From NCBI GenBank assembly GCA_020724125.1, contig DYHM01000010.1, positions 1-13,262 of the forward strand: a stretch of 13,262 nt of DNA, given 5' to 3'. Below the pieces are notes generated by a model. That model had not been told where the DNA came from. It did no database searches and worked only from the letters and a program-made list of their open reading frames with translations. This DNA comes from Patescibacteria group bacterium. Lineage in GTDB: Bacteria; Patescibacteriota; Minisyncoccia; Minisyncoccales; CG1-02-41-26. Within the stretch, counting starts at the first letter, position 1. Each line of letters begins with the position of its first letter. Below, piece by piece: positions 1-5,177 of this stretch. A program made the position numbers and the translations under genes.

Positions 1-210
1 ATTCAAAATCCTAAATCTTTACCCGCCTAAATTTTGCTTCGCAAAACTTTGGCGAGCAAGTAAATCCAAAATCCAAAATCTCAATAACAAAAACTCGTTT
101 GTTTTGAATTTTGAATTTAGAATTTTGAACTTCGAATGAATTTAGAATTTCTGAATTTTTAAAAATTAAAAATTAAAAATTATTTAAAAATTAAAAATTA
201 AAAATTAATT
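1..210. repeat. A/T short-period repeat gap upstream of secF
   Basis: No gene is visible here. The stretch is built of near-repeats: the AAATCCAAAATCC type around 62-82, the TTTTGAATTTTGAATTT type around 103-145, and AAAATTAAAAATT units from about 166 to 208. Inside it (about 24-54) lies a small hairpin, CGCC..TTTTGC-TTC-GCAAAA..GGCG. The same kinds of units recur in other gaps and inside coding regions of this window. I see no convincing promoter, so secF is probably read from an upstream gene such as secD outside the window. No Shine-Dalgarno sequence precedes the secF ATG. Confidence 0.75.
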
Positions 211-1098
211 ATGTATTTTCCATTTATTCGCTATAGAAAAATTTTTTACACCTTTTCTTTCGTTCTTATAATTGCGTCAATTATTAGTATTTTTGTTTTT
301 GGATTAAATTTAAGCATTGAATTTACCGGCGGCAGTGTTTTAAAAATAACCTATAAAAAAGAGGCGCCATCTTTTTTGGAGATAAAAAAGAGTTTAAGCG
401 AACTTGAATTAGGAAAAGTTATTTTCCAGAAAGAAGAAGAAAAAAGAATTGTTTTAAAAATGAAACCCCTTGACGAGGCTAACCGGCAAGAGGTTTTAAA
501 TCGTTTAAAAAAATTAGGCGAAATTGAAGAAGGGTCGGAGGATTTTCAATTAATAGGCCCGATTATCGGCAGGGAACTTAAACAAAAAACAAAAGTGGTT
601 ATTCTTTTGGCTATTTTAGTTATTTTAATTTATATTACTTTAAGTTTCAGAATGGTTTCCCGACCCGTCTCTTCTTATATTTACGCCTTAGTCGGAATTA
701 TTGCTCTTTGTCATGATATTATTATTCCCTTGGGCATTTTAGCGATCTTGGGTTATTTTCAGGGCGTAGAAATTACAATTCCCATTATTACCGCCTTTTT
801 GACTATTATTGGTTATTCTATTAATGACACAGTTATAATTTTTGACCGGGTAAGAGAAAATTTAATAAAAACCAAAAGCCTGACTTTTGATTTAACAGTA
901 GAACAAAGTTTAAATCAAACCCTGGTTCGTTCTCTTAATACTTCCCTGACGGTTTTATTTGTTCTTTTAGCAATCTTTTTTTTCGGCGGAATTACCCTAA
1001 AATATTTTGCCTTAACATTGATTCTCGGTGTTTTCTTCGGCACTTATTCCTCTATTTGTTTAGCCGCTCCTTTGGTTGTAAGTTTTTGCCGGAGATAA
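211..1098 (+). CDS. secF: Protein translocase subunit SecF
   Basis: SecF pairs with SecD in the cytoplasmic membrane and uses the proton-motive force to help pull preproteins out of the SecYEG channel. The 295-residue protein begins with a membrane helix (about 11-32), followed by the SecF signature LSIEFTGGS (34-42), which corresponds to the family's DFxGG motif. A short periplasmic domain (about 45-125) follows, then five hydrophobic segments. The family motif GYSINDTVIIFDRVREN (201-217), in the fourth helix and the following loop, is clear. Length is normal for SecF. The ATG at 211 directly precedes the conserved N-terminal basic/aromatic stretch, so the start is well placed, although no ribosome-binding site is seen. 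secD normally lies immediately upstream; only repeat sequence is visible here, so secD should be just left of the window. Identification is firm. Confidence 0.96.
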   Translation: MYFPFIRYRKIFYTFSFVLIIASIISIFVFGLNLSIEFTGGSVLKITYKKEAPSFLEIKKSLSELELGKVIFQKEEEKRIVLKMKPLDEANRQEVLNRLKKLGEIEEGSEDFQLIGPIIGRELKQKTKVVILLAILVILIYITLSFRMVSRPVSSYIYALVGIIALCHDIIIPLGILAILGYFQGVEITIPIITAFLTIIGYSINDTVIIFDRVRENLIKTKSLTFDLTVEQSLNQTLVRSLNTSLTVLFVLLAIFFFGGITLKYFALTLILGVFFGTYSSICLAAPLVVSFCRR

Positions 1099-1134
1099 CT
1101 TTATATTTTTCTCTCAAAAGATAAAAAATTTTAC

Positions 1135-1160
1135 CATTAATTATTCCCATTAATTATTCC
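1135..1160. repeat. 13-base tandem repeat, two copies
   Basis: The unit CATTAATTATTCC occurs twice in direct succession just after secF. A short inverted repeat, TTGTG-aaaaat-CACAA, follows at about 1163-1178, but it has no T-tract, so I do not call it a terminator. Function unknown. Confidence 0.8.
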
Positions 1161-1235
1161 CTTGTGAAAAATCACAAAATGTATTCTATTGTGTACGTAC
1201 CGACCTTCCTTGGGGCTGTGTCAAATGATTTAACT

Positions 1236-1293
1236 ATGTAACCGAAATTAGTTTTGATTGTTTGGTTAAAAATGTAACTGAAATTGGTTTTGA
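1236..1293. repeat. Direct repeat, 22-base units at 36-base spacing
   Basis: Positions 1236-1257 and 1272-1293 match at 20 of 22 bases (both start ATGTAAC and end GTTTTGA). A third partial echo, GGTTTGACTTTTT, lies at 1303-1315. Just upstream is GGGGCTGTGTCAAAT (about 1212-1226), a string that resembles the terminal bases of some insertion sequences. There is no transposase and no matching opposite end in the window. This could be a worn-out mobile-element end or simply a local duplication; I cannot decide. Confidence 0.55.
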
Positions 1294-1388
1294 CTTTTTT
1301 ATGGTTTGACTTTTTGGGATTTGTTTTTCTTTTGATAAGTTCCGTAAAGAAAATCTAATTTCTTGGTCTAATCAAGACGGAATATGTA

Positions 1389-1416
1389 TTGACAGGTTGG
1401 GTTGATAAAATATAAT
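1389..1416 (+). promoter_or_regulatory. Consensus sigma70-type promoter for the structured RNA
   Basis: A perfect -35 box TTGACA (1389-1394) and a perfect -10 box TATAAT (1411-1416) are separated by 16 bases. Transcription should start near 1423-1424, which is exactly where the terminal stem of the downstream RNA begins. No protein-coding gene follows on this strand, so the promoter serves a non-coding transcript. Confidence 0.82.
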
Positions 1417-1422
1417 TATATT

Positions 1423-1572
1423 TGTCCTACTTTTCCTTTAAAGAAAAAGATCCTGGAATAATCTTGTAAAGGGAAGGCAAATCCGTTGAGTCCCTTGGGG
1501 CTCAACATGAGCTTACCCAGGATGATTATCCAATCAGGATATCTTTTTCCCGACGGAAGGTAGGACATTTTT
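1423..1572 (+). ncRNA. Unassigned structured small RNA, about 148 nt
   Basis: The two ends are perfectly complementary: TGTCCTAC (1423-1430) pairs with GTAGGACA (1560-1567), and TTTTT follows at 1568-1572, as in an intrinsic terminator. Further nested pairing makes a long rod. Positions 1444-1455 (A5GATCCTG) pair with 1535-1548 with a two-base bulge. ATAATC (1458-1463) pairs with GATTAT (1524-1529). GGGAAGGC (1471-1478) pairs with GCTTACCC (1511-1518) with one mismatch. The tip is a hairpin at 1485-1506 closed over a CTTG tetraloop. CCAGGA at 1517-1522 can alternatively pair with TCCTGG at 1451-1456, so a switch is possible. The RNA runs toward rseP and stops three bases before the rseP stop codon. 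The rod shape with internal loops recalls 6S RNA, but I see no specific 6S signature. It lacks the SRP helix-8 motif and the RNase P and tmRNA cores. That an RNA exists is well supported; its family is unknown. Confidence 0.75.
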
Positions 1573-1575
1573 AAT

Positions 1576-2679
1576 TTACAAAATAAATCTATAAATATCT
1601 TTAATAGTTACTAAAATTAGCAAAAGAAGCAAAAAAAGAAAAAAGAAAATAGTAATTTTTTGTTCAACCATTTGAAATGTTTGAAATGTTTCTTTTTTCG
1701 AGCAACGAACAATCGCTTCAATTCCTATAAACAAAAGCCGACCTCCATCTAATGCTGGCAAGGGCAAAACATTAACCCAAGCCAGCCAAAGAGAAAGTAT
1801 TCCAATAAAAGATAAAAAATTACCCAAACCCCTTTCTAATGCCTGATTCAAGAGAATACCTATCCCAACCGGTCCCACTATCTCGGCGCCTTCAACTTTT
1901 TTCCCCTGAAAGGTCTGTTTTAAAAATTCCAAAAAACTTAAGGGAATTTGAACAGTTATTTCGGCAGTGACAAGAAATCCTTTTAAAGGCGCTTCATGCC
2001 AAGGGACCTGAATATAAACAATTCTATTCAAACCAATCCCAATTGCTCCTTCATTTTTTGACGGATTAACCCGAGGAATCAAATAAAAATCAAGAATTTT
2101 TTCTTCTCTTTTCACTTTTAAAATAATTTCTTGACCCAAACAGGTTTGAATAAATTTTTGAAACTCTCTAATTTTAGTCGTTTTATGAAAATTACTTTCA
2201 GTTGTTGTTTTAACTCCTATTATTTTATCGCCTATTTTTAAACCGCTAATTTCAGCTGGCGAATTTTTTGCTATCTGAATGATTTGAACTTCCGCTAAAC
2301 TTGGAGATTCATCAGGAACCGATTTTGACAATCCCCAAATTGCAATTACCAAACTAAAAATTAAAAAAGCGATTAACCAAAAAGACAAAATACCTCCAAA
2401 TGTTATTAAAGCTCTTTGCCAAGATGGTTTTTCAGAAAAACTCCCTGGCTCTTTAATCTCTTCGTCCTCGCCTTTAATTTTAACAAACCCGCCGAAGGGC
2501 AAAAGATTTATTGAGTATAAAGTCTCGCCAATTTTTTTACCGAGAAGCCGAGGCGGCAAACCGACTCCGAATTCTTCCACTTTTACTCCAAATTTTTTTG
2601 CCAAAATAAAATGACCAAGTTCATGAAGGACTATTAGAAAGACAAAAACAGCTAAAACAATTAAGATATTTAAAAGCAT
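1576..2679 (-). CDS. rseP: Site-2 intramembrane zinc metalloprotease RseP (M50)
   Basis: Membrane-embedded protease that cuts transmembrane substrates such as anti-sigma factors or leftover signal peptides. The 367-residue protein has a first membrane helix ending in the zinc-binding, catalytic HELGH motif (19-23). A GGFVKIKGED stretch follows, then a second helix. A PDZ-type domain spans roughly 125-205. The third zinc ligand lies in the NVLPLPALDGG motif (303-313). A hydrophobic C-terminal helix follows. All catalytic elements are intact and the length matches the single-PDZ form. The ATG lies only 14 bases after the end of the tRNA-Thr, with no Shine-Dalgarno sequence. The gene is therefore probably carried on the trmD-tRNA-tRNA transcript and, after tRNA 3' processing, translated from an almost leaderless mRNA. 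The substrate cannot be told from the window. Confidence 0.95.
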   Translation of the reverse strand: MLLNILIVLAVFVFLIVLHELGHFILAKKFGVKVEEFGVGLPPRLLGKKIGETLYSINLLPFGGFVKIKGEDEEIKEPGSFSEKPSWQRALITFGGILSFWLIAFLIFSLVIAIWGLSKSVPDESPSLAEVQIIQIAKNSPAEISGLKIGDKIIGVKTTTESNFHKTTKIREFQKFIQTCLGQEIILKVKREEKILDFYLIPRVNPSKNEGAIGIGLNRIVYIQVPWHEAPLKGFLVTAEITVQIPLSFLEFLKQTFQGKKVEGAEIVGPVGIGILLNQALERGLGNFLSFIGILSLWLAWVNVLPLPALDGGRLLFIGIEAIVRCSKKETFQTFQMVEQKITIFFFLFLLLLLILVTIKDIYRFIL

Positions 2680-2693
2680 AAATTAGTTTAATG

Positions 2694-2766
2694 AGCCGTT
2701 CATCGGAATTGCACCGATAACCTGCGCTTTACGAAAGCGCTGCTCTGCTGATTGAGCTAGAACGGC
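2694..2766 (-). tRNA. tRNA-Thr, anticodon CGT
   Basis: A complete 73-nt cloverleaf with canonical numbering. The acceptor stem is GCCGTTC/GAACGGC with all seven pairs. The anticodon arm is GCGCT-TTCGTAA-AGCGC, giving anticodon CGT, which reads ACG. The discriminator is U and CCA is not encoded. Two tertiary positions are unusual. The D-loop AATCAGCA has A at position 18 instead of G. The T-loop TGCAATT has G at position 55 instead of U. The normal G18-pseudouridine55 contact is therefore replaced by A18-G55, while G19 and C56 are kept. The gene starts two bases after the upstream tRNA-Gly and ends 14 bases before rseP. Confidence 0.93.
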
Positions 2767-2768
2767 GA

Positions 2769-2840
2769 AGCGGGTGAGCGGAATCGAACCGCCGTCTATT
2801 CCTTGGGAAGGAATTATAATAACCATTATACGACGCCCGC
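2769..2840 (-). tRNA. tRNA-Gly, anticodon CCC
   Basis: The cloverleaf has acceptor strands GCGGGCG/CACCCGC, anticodon arm ATTCC-TTCCCAA-GGAAT (anticodon CCC, reading GGG), T-loop TTCGATT and discriminator U, as expected for glycine. It resembles the glyU type. Two weak points show: a C6-A67 mismatch in the acceptor stem and a poor D-stem (GTAT against TTAT). CCA is not encoded. The 5' end is 11 bases after the trmD stop codon, so it must be cut out of the trmD transcript by RNase P. With this anticodon it is an ordinary GGG-reading Gly tRNA, not the UGA-reading Gly tRNA of recoded CPR groups. Confidence 0.92.
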
Positions 2841-2851
2841 GGCTTTAAATT

Positions 2852-3607
2852 CTAAATAATAATTTTTTGATGTTTTTCCCGCCACTTTTTAATTTGTTGA
2901 TGATTGCCAGAAAGCAAAATTTTAGGAACTCGCCATTTTATATTTTTTTTTACCCTCTTTAATTTAAATCCAATTTCCGTTAAGGTTTTTAACGGTTCAA
3001 AAATTTCCGGTCGGGTATACTGAGGATGTTCTATAAATCCTTTTGTCTTACTGATTCTTTTAAATAAAAATTCAGATTTCCCAATAACACCGGGCAATAA
3101 TCTGGTAACTGCCTCCATCACCACCAGGGCCGGCAATTCACCGCCCATTAAAACATAATTTCCAATAGAAATTTGTTCATCAGCGATATATTTTACCACC
3201 CGTTCATCAATTCCTTCATAGCGGCCGCAAATTAAAACAAGTCGCTCAAGTTGAGAAAATTGATGAGCTATTTTTTGAGTAAATTTTTTTCCCCGGGGAG
3301 TAAATAAAATTATTTTAGTCTTTTTTGGGGATTGTTGAAAATTTGATTTACCAATTAAGGAATAAAATTTGGAATTTGGAATTTTTAAACTGGCGATAGT
3401 TTTAAAGATAGGTTCAATTTTAAGAATCATCCCCCTTCCGCCGCCAAAGGGCCTGTCATCGACCGTCCGATACTTATCAGCGGTAAAATCTCTAAAATTA
3501 TAAGTTATAATTTCTATCTTTTTCTCCTTCTGGGCTTTTTTTAAAATCGAGTAATTGGAATAAAATTTAATTAATTCGGGAAAAAGGGTAAGAATGTCAA
3601 ATTTCAT
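2852..3607 (-). CDS. trmD: tRNA (guanine-N1)-methyltransferase TrmD
   Basis: SAM-dependent enzyme that makes m1G37 next to the anticodon in tRNAs with G36, preventing +1 frameshifting. The 251-residue protein opens with the family start FDILTLFPE. It carries DDRPFGGGRGM (50-60), LICGRYEGIDERV (125-137) and SIGNYVLMGGELP (147-159), the last two belonging to the trefoil-knot SAM site. The linker PQYTRPEIF (196-204) leads into the tRNA-binding C-terminal domain. Residues about 73-93 (SLKIPNSKFYSLIGKSNFQQ) look like an insertion between the N-terminal motif and the strand leading to the knot. The underlying DNA is a TTGGAATT-period repeat of the same type as the intergenic repeats. The terminator-like hairpin ends about 20 bases before the ATG, and two tRNAs and rseP follow closely. 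rimM and rplS, frequent neighbours elsewhere, are absent. Confidence 0.97.
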   Translation of the reverse strand: MKFDILTLFPELIKFYSNYSILKKAQKEKKIEIITYNFRDFTADKYRTVDDRPFGGGRGMILKIEPIFKTIASLKIPNSKFYSLIGKSNFQQSPKKTKIILFTPRGKKFTQKIAHQFSQLERLVLICGRYEGIDERVVKYIADEQISIGNYVLMGGELPALVVMEAVTRLLPGVIGKSEFLFKRISKTKGFIEHPQYTRPEIFEPLKTLTEIGFKLKRVKKNIKWRVPKILLSGNHQQIKKWREKHQKIII

Positions 3608-3626
3608 AATTAAGTTAAAGAAAATT

Positions 3627-3674
3627 AAAAAAAAAGAAAACAGCGTTTTTTTTGTTTAGATTAGCGCTGTTTTC
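3627..3674 (-). terminator. Rho-independent terminator or attenuator between khpA and trmD
   Basis: On the - strand, GAAAACAGCG and CGCTGTTTTC form a perfect 10-bp stem (3665-3674 with 3636-3645) over a 19-base loop. Nine T follow at once (3627-3635). It sits 22 bases after the khpA stop and 20 bases before the trmD start. Either trmD has its own promoter, possibly partly in the hairpin (TTGATT at 3680-3685, 16 bases, TAATCT at 3658-3663), or the hairpin sets the read-through level. Confidence 0.85.
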
Positions 3675-3696
3675 TCAAAAATCAAATATCTTTTTA

Positions 3697-4014
3697 TTAA
3701 ATATTAAGGTCTAAGTTGTCCTTTTTTTCTTTACCTCTTTGACTTTCTCCATTGGGTTCCTCAATTTTTAAATTGACCCGAGCATGGTTTTTAAGACCAA
3801 CGATTCGAACAAGATGTCTAATGGCCTTAGCAGTTGAACCACTTTTTCCAATAATAACACCCATATCGTTAGGGTTAACTTTTAAACTAAGCAAAACACC
3901 CATTTCGTCAACCTTTCTTTCTACCACTACATCATTGGGATAATCAACTATTGCTTTAATCAAGGCCTCAAGAAATTCTTTGTCTATTTCTTTTGCCATA
4001 TCTTTTTTATTCAT
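3697..4014 (-). CDS. khpA: KH-domain RNA-binding protein KhpA
   Basis: Small single-KH protein (YlqC/KhpA family) that binds RNA and in Gram-positive bacteria works with KhpB in post-transcriptional control of cell division and envelope growth. It is 105 residues. The body from MAKEIDKEFLEALIKAIVDYP onward matches the family, with the KH GxxG loop as GKSG at 56-59 inside MGVIIGKSGSTAKAIRHLV. The tail (about 87-103) is charged and extends beyond the usual end. There are two start candidates: the ATG at 4014 and a second ATG five codons later (Met6), which matches the usual family N-terminus better. No ribosome-binding site distinguishes them. Its place just upstream of trmD fits the rpsP-khpA-rimM-trmD order seen in many bacteria, with rpsP and rimM missing here. 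Confidence 0.92.
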   Translation of the reverse strand: MNKKDMAKEIDKEFLEALIKAIVDYPNDVVVERKVDEMGVLLSLKVNPNDMGVIIGKSGSTAKAIRHLVRIVGLKNHARVNLKIEEPNGESQRGKEKKDNLDLNI

Positions 4015-4150
4015 AATTTATTTTCTTTAACTATAAGTAGCCCGACCTTTCTTTCACCTAATCTTCTTTTAAAAAAAACAGAAAATCGGTTTTTCAATAA
4101 AAACAGCTACTTCTAAATTTTACTCCCTTTTTAAAAAATGTCAAATGCTA

Positions 4151-4170
4151 TTATAGTTTTTGTTTTAATT
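4151..4170. repeat. Direct repeat, copy downstream of the toxin-antitoxin module
   Basis: TTATAGTTTTTGTTTTAATT here differs at one base from the copy at 4930-4949. Just before it, CAAATGCTATT (4142-4152) is the exact reverse complement of AATAGCATTTG at 4908-4918. The toxin-antitoxin pair is thus bracketed by a 20-base direct and an 11-base inverted match. Confidence 0.7.
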
Positions 4171-4202
4171 GGAGCGAAGCAAACGATTTTACTTTAATTT
4201 CT

Positions 4203-4631
4203 TTAATTTTTAGCATTTTTGAAATATTTTCTTAGAAATTCTTTTGGAGCAATAATAGGAATTCCTTTAAATTCTTTAATTTTAAGTAAATGTTTATCTC
4301 CGGAAATAATGAAATAAGCTCCTGAAGATAAGGCAGCAGCTAAAAAGTTATTATCGAAAGGATCTTTTTCAATTACTTTAGGAATTTCCCTAGGATGAAC
4401 TAAAATTGAGTTTGAAATAAGGGTTTTAACTACTTCTTTAAGGTTGATTTTTTCTTTCCTAGCCTTAGTAATAATATGAGGATAATGAATTACAGTTATC
4501 AGTTCATCTAAGGTAGTTTTTGAAAAACAAAGAATAATTTTTCCTTGATTAATAAGATGATAAAGAGAAACTAATTTACCTTTCCATAAAAGAGCAGAAA
4601 TTAAAACATTAGTATCAATGACGACTTGCAT
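4203..4631 (-). CDS. PIN-domain toxin, VapC-like (COG1569 type)
   Basis: Probable ribonuclease toxin of a type II toxin-antitoxin pair. The 142-residue protein is a single PIN domain. It opens with VIDTNVLISAL, giving the first acidic metal ligand at D6. E43 in TLDELITVI, D90/D93 in EKDPFDNNFLAAAL and D112 in IISGDKHLL complete the acidic Mg2+ site, so it looks active. The start ATG lies 12 bases after the stop of the antitoxin gene on the same strand, and the two are surely co-transcribed. No Shine-Dalgarno is visible, which suggests translational coupling. The RNA target cannot be predicted. The protein resembles the COG1569 family of putative PIN toxins more than classical VapC, so I give no gene symbol. 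Confidence 0.9.
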   Translation of the reverse strand: MQVVIDTNVLISALLWKGKLVSLYHLINQGKIILCFSKTTLDELITVIHYPHIITKARKEKINLKEVVKTLISNSILVHPREIPKVIEKDPFDNNFLAAALSSGAYFIISGDKHLLKIKEFKGIPIIAPKEFLRKYFKNAKN

Positions 4632-4643
4632 AAATTTTGGGAA

Positions 4644-4880
4644 TTACTTTACCTTTTGTCGCGCCCAAATAATTGCTTCTTCGATATCTTTTTGAGTAAT
4701 TTTTTTCCCAAGAGCACGAAGTTTTTTCTCAGTACCCTTATCGAAAATGAAAAATTCCGGTTTTTCAATCTTTTTAATTACTATTGTATCATTATTTCTT
4801 CGCACAAAAATCTCTTTACCTCGCCAATCTCTAGGTAAAGTTAAGGTTTGATTTTTTAATTTAAATGTTTGAGTGGTCAT
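4644..4880 (-). CDS. AbrB/MazE-type antitoxin partner of the PIN toxin
   Basis: A 78-residue protein directly upstream of the PIN toxin. The N-terminal part (about 5-38) fits a SpoVT-AbrB swapped-hairpin DNA-binding domain: a short strand, then LPRDWRGKEIFVRRNNDTIVIKKI, in which LP-x-x-W-x-G-x-x-(I/V) is typical. The C-terminal half (about 45-78) is charged and helical and should wrap around the toxin. By family analogy it neutralises the toxin and represses its own promoter. The start ATG lies about 7 bases from the predicted transcription start, so the mRNA may be nearly leaderless. The fold was recognised by pattern only, so the family is less certain than that of the toxin. Confidence 0.82.
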   Translation of the reverse strand: MTTQTFKLKNQTLTLPRDWRGKEIFVRRNNDTIVIKKIEKPEFFIFDKGTEKKLRALGKKITQKDIEEAIIWARQKVK

Positions 4881-4893
4881 ATTTTATAGCTTA

Positions 4894-4922
4894 AACTTAT
4901 CAAACTTAATAGCATTTGTCAA
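4894..4922 (-). promoter_or_regulatory. Probable promoter of the toxin-antitoxin operon
   Basis: On the - strand TTGACA (4917-4922) is followed after 17 bases by TAAGTT (4894-4899), preceded by an extended -10 TG. The transcript would start near 4887, only about 7 bases before the antitoxin ATG. The AATAGCATTTG element (4908-4918) overlaps the -35 region and could be an autoregulatory operator; that is an inference. Confidence 0.5.
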
Positions 4923-4929
4923 ACAATAA

Positions 4930-4949
4930 TTATAGTTTTCGTTTTAATT
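4930..4949. repeat. Direct repeat, copy upstream of the toxin-antitoxin module
   Basis: TTATAGTTTTCGTTTTAATT matches the copy at 4151-4170 at 19 of 20 bases. It lies directly upstream of the promoter of the toxin-antitoxin pair. See the companion copy for the bracketing arrangement. Confidence 0.7.
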
Positions 4950-5177
4950 CACAATATTTTGATATTTCCCGGAAAGAAAACTCTCTATATTATCGAGGCA
5001 AGCTGCGTTTCCGTCATTTCAATTTTTTCTAAAATAACGATTTTCATAAATTTTTATTGTTTTTAAACCCGGCGTCTTAGAACAGGGATGAATATGCAGG
5101 GATGAATATGATTCGTTACCATTTTTAGAAAGTGGTTAGCTTGGTTTAAAGTCTCGGCGCTTTCTAACAGGGTTTAC
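4950..5177. other. Non-coding gap after argS with a 14-base tandem repeat
   Basis: No credible gene. CAGGGATGAATATG occurs twice in tandem (5083-5096, 5097-5110). AGAAAGTG near 5128 can pair with CGCTTTCT near 5160, but the hairpin is weak and has no T-tract on the - strand, so it is not a clear argS terminator. GGTTTAAA/TTTAAACC inverted matches also occur. Nothing here identifies a function. Confidence 0.6.

Noticed and set aside
1423..1572. Reading the structured RNA as SRP (4.5S) RNA because of GACGGAAGG near its 3' end
   Set aside because: The GGAA is not at a hairpin tip, the AGCAG side of the helix-8 loop is absent, and the apical loop is CTTG.
2769..2840. UGA-reading tRNA-Gly as in recoded Gracilibacteria or Absconditabacteria
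   Set aside because: The anticodon is CCC, not TCA, and the proteins in this window need no TGA-to-Gly reading.
3752..3943. Plus-strand open frame of 63 codons
   Set aside because: It lies wholly antisense within khpA and shows no family pattern.
5083..5177. argS terminator in the gap after argS
   Set aside because: The AGAAAGTG/CGCTTTCT hairpin has a long loop and no T-tract on the - strand.
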